In this document: positions 59,157 through 64,000 of the stretch, piece after piece
Position numbering within the stretch: the first letter of the stretch is position 1
Layout: every line of letters begins with the position of its first letter
Assembly (NCBI GenBank): GCA_963703145.1
Contig: OY969793.1
Location: 3,286,001-3,350,000 of the forward strand
DNA: 64,000 bases
From: Bog-756 sp963703145
GTDB lineage: Bacteria; Actinomycetota; Acidimicrobiia; Acidimicrobiales; RAAP-2
Direction of reading: 5' to 3'
The notes under the pieces: model-generated
Seen by the model: only the letters and a program-made list of their open reading frames with translations
Told to the model about the DNA's origin: nothing
Database searches by the model: none
Position numbers and translations under genes: made by a program

Positions 59157-60344
59157 TCAGGCAACCACGCCGGCGGCCCGCAGCTCCACGACGCGGTCGG
59201 CCATCCCCAGCTCGGCGAGGATCTCGTCGGTGTGCTGGCCGAGCCCCGGCGAACCGCCGGTGAGGGTGGCCGGGGTTCCGGCAAAGCGGGCCGGGTGGCG
59301 GGGCATGCGGACCGGGCCCACCACGTGGTGCTCCTGGAGCTCAAAGAGGCCGACGGCCACCGCATGGGGGTCGTCCACCAGATCCTCGGGGGCCAGGATC
59401 ATGGCGAAGGGCACCCGCTCCTCCTCCAGGCGGGCCGTCGCCTCGTCGCGCCCCGTGGTGGCGGCGTTCGTGTAGATCCGATCCATGATGGCGGCCATCG
59501 CCTCCCGGTTGACGATGCGCTGACCGATGGTGGCGACGGCCGGGTCGTCGTACCCGTCGACCTCGAGTGCCCGGCACATCCCGGCGAAGTCGTCGTCTGA
59601 GGTGGGGGTCACGATCCCCCAGCCGTCTGTGAAGCGCATGGGCCGGAAGCCGGACACGAAGCTCGACGGCTGTGAGCCGTCTGCGGCCAGTAGGACCTCG
59701 TTGGCGGCCGAGTCGGCCCACAAGAAGGAGACTACGGAGTCCATCATCGAGACTTCGAGGTGCTGGCCCCTGTGCCCTCGCTCCCGAGTAAAAAGGGCGG
59801 CCGTGATCGCCTGGGCGGCATACAGGGCGGTGATCTTGTCGGCCGCCGTCTGCTGGACGAATGCGGGCTCCCCGTCGTCCGGGTTGGCCTGGCTGGTGGC
59901 GAAGCCGCCGTAGGCCTGCATGACCGTGTCGTAGGCCGAGCGGTCACGATAGGGGCCCTCGGATCCGAAGCCGGTGAGGGAGGCGTAGATGACGTCGGGA
60001 TTGACGGCCCGGACGTCCTCGTACCCGAGGCCCAACCGCTCGAGCACCCCGGGCCGGAAGTTCTGGATGACCACGTCGGACCGGGCGGCCAGCTCTCGCA
60101 CTATGGCCACCCCATCAGGCTGTTGGAGGTCGACGGCGATCCCCCGCTTGCCCCGGTTGCACACGAGGTAGAGCGAGCTCATCCCGTTGACGGCGACTCC
60201 GATCCAGCGGGCGATGTCCCCGATTCCGGGGCGCTCCACCTTGACCACGTCTGCTCCCTGGTCGGCCAGGAGGGCCGCCGCGTACGGACCGGTCAGGGCG
60301 ATCGAGAGGTCGAGAACGGTCACGCCGTCCATGGGTCCGGTCAC
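59157..60344 (-). CDS. CaiB/BaiF-family CoA transferase
   Basis: 395 residues from GTG 60344, with aaggag 8 nt upstream. MDGVTVLDLSIALTGPYAAALLADQGADVVKVERPGIGD, LYLVCNRGKRGIAVDLQQPDG, DVVIQNFRPGVLERLGLGYE, and YDTVMQAYGGF follow the family-III CoA transferase sequence, with the catalytic Asp near residue 170 in the SAYDTVMQA segment. It moves CoA between acids, activating a carboxylic acid for breakdown. The start overlaps the stop of the epimerase gene (GTGA), so the two are translationally coupled. Confidence 0.9.
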   Translation of the reverse strand: MTGPMDGVTVLDLSIALTGPYAAALLADQGADVVKVERPGIGDIARWIGVAVNGMSSLYLVCNRGKRGIAVDLQQPDGVAIVRELAARSDVVIQNFRPGVLERLGLGYEDVRAVNPDVIYASLTGFGSEGPYRDRSAYDTVMQAYGGFATSQANPDDGEPAFVQQTAADKITALYAAQAITAALFTRERGHRGQHLEVSMMDSVVSFLWADSAANEVLLAADGSQPSSFVSGFRPMRFTDGWGIVTPTSDDDFAGMCRALEVDGYDDPAVATIGQRIVNREAMAAIMDRIYTNAATTGRDEATARLEEERVPFAMILAPEDLVDDPHAVAVGLFELQEHHVVGPVRMPRHPARFAGTPATLTGGSPGLGQHTDEILAELGMADRVVELRAAGVVA

Positions 60345-61453
60345 GGTGCGAACTCCTTCTGCGTCCGATGCCGACCCTCTGGCCCGCTGTAGGCCAACCC
60401 CCACCCTGGAGCCACGGCGAACTCGACTGCCGGGAGCGTGATCCGCAGGGCCAGCCAGCCGTCGATGAGACGATCCTCGGCGGCGTAGTCGAAGGGGTCG
60501 GTGAGGACCATCTCCTCTTGCCCGCCCGGCTCGGGGCGGTGGTCGGCCAGCCACCGGGCCGTCTCGGGCACGGCCTCCCGGGCTGGCACCAGGTCGCGGT
60601 AGCCGAGCGCGTCGCGCAGCGGACCGAGGTCGAGGACCCGGTGGGTCGGGGACGGTTGGGACAGGAGCGGGCGGGCGGGCGTGGCCAGGTCCCACGGCAT
60701 CGAGATCAGCTCCAGCTCGGCGCCGAGGGCGGCGGCGCACAGCTCGATCCACTGTCGCAGCGAGAGCACCTCCTCGTCGCCGCAGTTGAAGATCTGCCCG
60801 GCGGCCGCCTCCGGGTGATCGACCCCCAGCAGGACGGCATGGGCCAGGTTGCGGGTGTAGCCATGGTGGTGAAGGGTCAGGCCGTCGTCGGGGATGACCA
60901 TCCGGTTTCGGCCGTCGAGGATCCGCCGCACCACCGACCACTCGCGGGGCACGAGTTGGTAGGGGCCGTAAGCGTAGGGGTAGCGGAATATGGTTCCGTC
61001 GGGGTGGGACTCGAGGACGGCCTCCTCGGTACGGGCCACCCGGTAGCCCTTCTCGTCCTCCGACGGCTCGGCGACTTTCGGGGTCTCCGCGTAAACCGGG
61101 ACGGGCAGGCCTTGGGGCTCGAAGAGCCAGGGGTTCATCCACCCCCGGACCGCCGGTACGCCCCCGATCGCTACGAACCGCCCGGTCCGGCTCTGGAGTA
61201 GTCCGGCCAGGCGCCGGACCCGCCCGTACATGGCCAGGGTGAGGTCGAAGGTCCGTCCGGTCAGGATCTCCCGCACCGAGTCCTCGTCGTAGGGGTCGGC
61301 GTGGATATGCTCCACCTGCGGCGGTGTCTCGGGAGCCTCGTGCAGTCCCCGGTGGAGGATGGCGACCTCCCAGCCCCGCTCGATCAGACCGTCGACGACC
61401 CAGATCCCGGTCGGGCCGGTGCCACCCACCACCAATGCGGTACCGGTGCTCAT
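60341..61453 (-). CDS. NAD-dependent epimerase/dehydratase-like (extended SDR) protein
   Basis: 370 residues from ATG 61453. ALVVGGTGPTGIWVVDGLIERGWEVAILHRG is the GGxGxxG-type nucleotide site. FRYPYAYGPYQLVPREWSVVRRIL includes a YGPYQ segment in place of the usual Y-x-x-x-K, and HHHGYTRNLAHAVLLGVD and FNCGDEEVLSLRQWIEL are conserved in the group. The classical Y-x-x-x-K catalytic pair is not obvious, so it may be an atypical or binding form. It is coupled to the CoA transferase gene downstream. Confidence 0.8.
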   Translation of the reverse strand: MSTGTALVVGGTGPTGIWVVDGLIERGWEVAILHRGLHEAPETPPQVEHIHADPYDEDSVREILTGRTFDLTLAMYGRVRRLAGLLQSRTGRFVAIGGVPAVRGWMNPWLFEPQGLPVPVYAETPKVAEPSEDEKGYRVARTEEAVLESHPDGTIFRYPYAYGPYQLVPREWSVVRRILDGRNRMVIPDDGLTLHHHGYTRNLAHAVLLGVDHPEAAAGQIFNCGDEEVLSLRQWIELCAAALGAELELISMPWDLATPARPLLSQPSPTHRVLDLGPLRDALGYRDLVPAREAVPETARWLADHRPEPGGQEEMVLTDPFDYAAEDRLIDGWLALRITLPAVEFAVAPGWGLAYSGPEGRHRTQKEFAP

Positions 61454-61782
61454 GAACGATCCCGGCCCTGGATGGTCGCCATAGGTCGAAGCGTAGGCCA
61501 GCGGAAGCCGGGGGAGACTGGCCACGGGGAGCCATTGGCGACCCCGCCCTCACCGCAAGAGGGAGTGTTCTGGCGACTGGTCGGTCGCAAGCGGACCACC
61601 ACCAGAAAGTTGAAGGATTTGACCCCGGCTCACCGGTGGCCAAAACACACTTCCGGGTCCGGACTGAGAAGGTCGACTCGTGTGGCAAGGTCACGCTCCG
61701 CCACGACTCGAAGCACTTTCATTGCGCCATCGGCCGCCGTCACACAGGAACAGCGATCTGGCTCTACATCGACTTGGTTGGT
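61454..61782. other. Intergenic region with integrase remnant
   Basis: 329 bases between the epimerase start and tRNA-Leu. Apart from the integrase-like fragment at 61600-61775 there is no supported gene. Confidence 0.45.
61600..61775 (+). pseudogene. Remnant of IS481-type integrase C-terminus
   Basis: Plus-strand translation of this stretch gives HFRVRTEKVDSCGKVTLRHDSKHFHCAIGRRHTGTA. It resembles the C-terminal SH3-like tail of IS481-family transposases (H-x-R-V-R-x-D-x-V-D-x-x-G-x-V-T-L-R-x-x-x-x-x-H-x-x-I-G-x-x-H-x-x-x). No catalytic DDE part, inverted repeats or upstream half is present, and it stops within a few bases of tRNA-Leu. The reading is by memory of the family. Confidence 0.5.
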
Positions 61783-61869
<87 letters not shown>

Positions 61870-62029
61870 GAGCGACCGCTTGAGGCTACCCGATGAACCA
61901 AAGGGCCAGTTCACGCGAACGGGTTGCTCTGGCGCCCCATCCGAACCCGAGGGCTCTGGCCGGAAAGCGACGTTCCGGGATGCCCCTACCCCCTACCTGG
62001 GTGTTGGCACCGGTAGGCTGAGCGCCAGC

Positions 62030-62686
62030 ATGGGACTTCAAAGATTTGAAGGGCGCCTCGAGCGCATGGTGGACGGCACCCTTTCCAAGGCGTTCCGAGG
62101 CGATCTGCATCCAGTCGAGATCGGTCGCCGGCTCACCCGGGAGATGGACCTCCACCGCCGCGTGGGTGTCCACGGCCTGATCTCACCCAACGCCTTCGTC
62201 ATCCATCTCTCCCCTGGTGATTTCGACCGCTTCGAGAGCTTCCTCGATGCCCTGGTCAGGGAGCTGGAGGAGGCTGCCCGGGACCATGCCCGCACCGAGA
62301 ACTACGTCTTCGTGGGGCCGGTCACCGTGTCGGTCATGGAGGATCCCCGCCAGCGCCGGGGCCGGTTCCAGATCGTGTCGGACGTGCACGAAGGCCCATC
62401 CGGCCTGCCAGCGGCGTCGATCGTGACCGCCGACGGCGCCAGAGTCGTCCTCGGACCCGAACCGATCACCATCGGTCGCCTCCCCGAGAGTGCGGTGATG
62501 ATCAACGACCCCAACGCCAGCCGCCGGCATGCCGAGATCCGCCGTGCCGGGAACGACGTGGTGGTGGTGGACCTGAACTCGACCAACGGAACCCGGGTCA
62601 ATGGGGCGACCATCCGCGAGCGGAAGTTGGCCGACGGGGACCAGATCGTCATCGGGACCACGGTCCTCCGGTTCGAGACCTCCTGA
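62030..62686 (+). CDS. fhaA: FhaA-type protein: DUF3662 plus FHA domain
   Basis: 218 residues from ATG 62030. The N-terminal DUF3662/FhaA domain has QRFEGRLERMVDGTLSKAF, HPVEIGRRLTREMD and LISPNAFVIHLSPGDFDRF. The C-terminal FHA domain (about 140-215) has IGRLPESAVMINDPNASRRHAEI and LNSTNGTRVNG, the GR...SRRH...NSTNGT motif that binds phosphothreonine. In actinobacteria FhaA binds phosphorylated cell-wall proteins near the pstP cluster. A TAGGCT sits 10 nt upstream. Confidence 0.9.
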   Translation: MGLQRFEGRLERMVDGTLSKAFRGDLHPVEIGRRLTREMDLHRRVGVHGLISPNAFVIHLSPGDFDRFESFLDALVRELEEAARDHARTENYVFVGPVTVSVMEDPRQRRGRFQIVSDVHEGPSGLPAASIVTADGARVVLGPEPITIGRLPESAVMINDPNASRRHAEIRRAGNDVVVVDLNSTNGTRVNGATIRERKLADGDQIVIGTTVLRFETS

Positions 62687-62706
62687 AGGCCGGCGCCTGA
62701 ACACCG

Positions 62707-63204
62707 ATGCATCTCATCCTGGTTTCGCTTCCCGGACCGACGAACAACACACCGGTGCTCCGAGCGCTCGAGTACGGCGTCATCATCCTGTTGTGGCTGT
62801 TCTTCATGTGGGTCGTCCGCGCTGTGTGGGTCGAGGTCCGGCCACTCAAGCGGAAACGCCGACGGGGTGGCGACGCCGATCCGGTGGTCGATGGCAAGCG
62901 GCGAAAGACCAAGCTCCTCCGGCTGCACGTGATCCGGCCCGAGGACCAGGCCGGCCGGACCTACGACATCGGCGACGAGGTCACCGTGGGCCGGGCCCCG
63001 GGCTGTGGTGTCCCAATCGACTACGACACCTATTCGTCCAGCCTGCACGCCAGACTCTTCCGCCTGGACGGCGAACTGTGGGCCGAGGACCTGGGCTCCA
63101 CCAACGGCACCTGGGTCAACACGGTGCGCATCGACGACCGGACCCGGCTCGAGAAGGGGGACCTCCTCCAGGTGGGCGGCACGGTGTTCGAGGTCGGGAA
63201 GTGA
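62707..63204 (+). CDS. fhaB: FhaB-type membrane-anchored FHA protein
   Basis: 165 residues. A membrane segment at about 20-40 (GVIILLWLFFMWVVRAV) is followed by a basic linker (KRKRRRGG) and an FHA domain with VGRAPGCGVPIDYDTYSSSLHARL and DLGSTNGTWVN. It is the usual membrane-tethered phosphothreonine reader next to pstP. It starts 20 nt after fhaA and ends 1 nt before pstP. Confidence 0.9.
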   Translation: MHLILVSLPGPTNNTPVLRALEYGVIILLWLFFMWVVRAVWVEVRPLKRKRRRGGDADPVVDGKRRKTKLLRLHVIRPEDQAGRTYDIGDEVTVGRAPGCGVPIDYDTYSSSLHARLFRLDGELWAEDLGSTNGTWVNTVRIDDRTRLEKGDLLQVGGTVFEVGK

Positions 63205-63205
63205 C

Positions 63206-64000
63206 ATGACCCTTCTCCGATCCGGATCAGCAACCGACACCGGACTGGTCCGCTCGGTAAACCAGGACCTGGCCGTCGAGACCTCCAATCTGTTCGCCGT
63301 GGCCGACGGCATGGGCGGCCACGCCGGTGGCGAGGTGGCGGCCCGGCTGGCCGTGGACGCCCTGGCGGTGGCATTTGGCCGCCAGCCGACCGGATCGGGC
63401 CTCTCCGAAGCGGTCTCCGAAGCCAACACCGTGGTCTGGCAGCACAGTCAGGACAATCCCGAGCTACGCGGCATGGGGACCACCCTGACCGCGGTGGCCC
63501 TGGTCAACGAGGACGGCAAAGATGTCCTCGCCCTGGTCAACGTGGGCGACTCTCGCTCGTACCGCTTCCACGAGGGAGAGCTCACCCAGATCACCACCGA
63601 CCACAGCCTGGCCGAGGAGATGGTCCGGACCGGCGAGCTGACCTCGAGCGAGGCATCGGTCCATCCCCACCGCCACATCTTGACCCGGGCCCTCGGCGTG
63701 GCGTCCGGGGTGGCGGTCGACCTGTGGAGGATCCAGCCGGTCCGGGGCGACCGGTATCTGCTGTGCAGTGATGGTCTGACCAACGAGTTGAGCACCGAGC
63801 AGATCAGCGAGGTGCTCGCCTCGGTCCCGGATCCCCGCGAGGCGGCCGGGCTGCTGGTGCAGGCGGCGCGCACCCACGGCGGCAGCGACAACATCACGGT
63901 GGTCGTGGTCGATGTGGTGGTCGGCGAGGAGGACGACCAGTCCGCCCCGACCGTGGCCGCGGTCTCCTCCGACTTCGCCAAGCCGGTGGCGCCGGTGCAG
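63206..64000 (+). CDS. pstP: PP2C-family Ser/Thr protein phosphatase (partial, runs off the window)
   Basis: The catalytic domain is complete in 265 codons: SVNQD, VADGMGGHAGGEVAARLAVDAL, GMGTTLTAVAL, NVGDSRSYRF, TTDHSLAEEMV, HILTRALG, LLCSDGLTNEL and GGSDNITVVVVD give motifs 1-11 with the metal-binding aspartates. Its C-terminal membrane part lies beyond the window. In actinobacteria it dephosphorylates PknA/PknB and their targets controlling growth and cell wall synthesis. ATG 63206 follows the fhaB stop by one base. Confidence 0.92.
   Translation, partial: MTLLRSGSATDTGLVRSVNQDLAVETSNLFAVADGMGGHAGGEVAARLAVDALAVAFGRQPTGSGLSEAVSEANTVVWQHSQDNPELRGMGTTLTAVALVNEDGKDVLALVNVGDSRSYRFHEGELTQITTDHSLAEEMVRTGELTSSEASVHPHRHILTRALGVASGVAVDLWRIQPVRGDRYLLCSDGLTNELSTEQISEVLASVPDPREAAGLLVQAARTHGGSDNITVVVVDVVVGEEDDQSAPTVAAVSSDFAKPVAPVQ

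Overview
The window is about two-thirds GC with strongly GC-biased third codon positions. It carries the FhaA/FhaB/PP2C signalling cluster next to a tRNA-Leu, mycothiol-dependent-isomerase-like folds (TIGR03085/TIGR03086 types), HxlR and TetR regulators, paired DHA2 exporters, CaiB/BaiF CoA transferase, TIM-barrel amidohydrolases and DapB-like reductases. Together these suggest a free-living actinobacterium, probably of the Acidimicrobiia. That placement is an inference from gene content, not a database match.

Layout. 1-6.5 kb: signal peptidase I, a frameshifted HSL-type esterase, a TetR regulator divergent from a Coq4-like protein, and a large secreted CocE/NonD hydrolase ending in a hairpin. 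6.5-13 kb: small enzymes, a tandem pair of related unknown proteins (one frameshifted), a GNAT, an alpha/beta hydrolase, an Ntn amidase and a metallophosphoesterase. 13-22.6 kb: a cNMP-binding protein, a FUSC transporter, an epoxide hydrolase-like protein, a frameshifted TRIC channel, a hydrolase, a carotenoid-oxidoreductase-like flavoprotein and a PAS-GGDEF-EAL protein with a frameshift. 22.7-36 kb: a DHA2 exporter, VOC and SnoaL proteins, two dehydrogenases, a SpoU methyltransferase, an HD protein, a Gfo/Idh/MocA oxidoreductase, a D-aminoacylase-like amidohydrolase and a secreted PQQ-type propeller. 36-43.6 kb: an SDR plus DHA2 exporter divergent from an HxlR regulator across a clear promoter/operator, a DapB-like reductase with a strong terminator, a family of small secreted four-cysteine proteins (one a decayed tandem copy), and a GcvT-like protein. 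43.6-59 kb: two paralogous periplasmic ligand-binding proteins without ABC partners, two amidohydrolases, a TetR/DapB-like pair, an aldo-keto reductase, 3-methyladenine glycosylase, an RCC1 propeller, an XRE/nucleotidyltransferase two-gene module behind a 46-bp inverted repeat, and a TauE exporter. 59-64 kb: CoA transferase plus epimerase, an IS481-like integrase remnant, tRNA-Leu(CAG), then fhaA-fhaB-pstP, the last cut by the window end.

Two window-wide patterns stand out. First, many genes lack a Shine-Dalgarno sequence and instead have a TANNNT box exactly 6 nt (sometimes 7-8) before the start codon, as expected for leaderless mRNAs. Second, four genes in the first 22 kb are broken by frameshifts, each explainable by undercalled G/C runs, so sequence error is at least as likely as real decay.

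The accessory content looks like catabolic and detoxification capacity for organic acids, esters and CoA-linked compounds, with local TetR/HxlR control. The right end is core cell-envelope and Ser/Thr-phosphorylation signalling. No CRISPR array, prophage or intact insertion sequence was seen. All names are by motif and remembered family patterns; no search was run.
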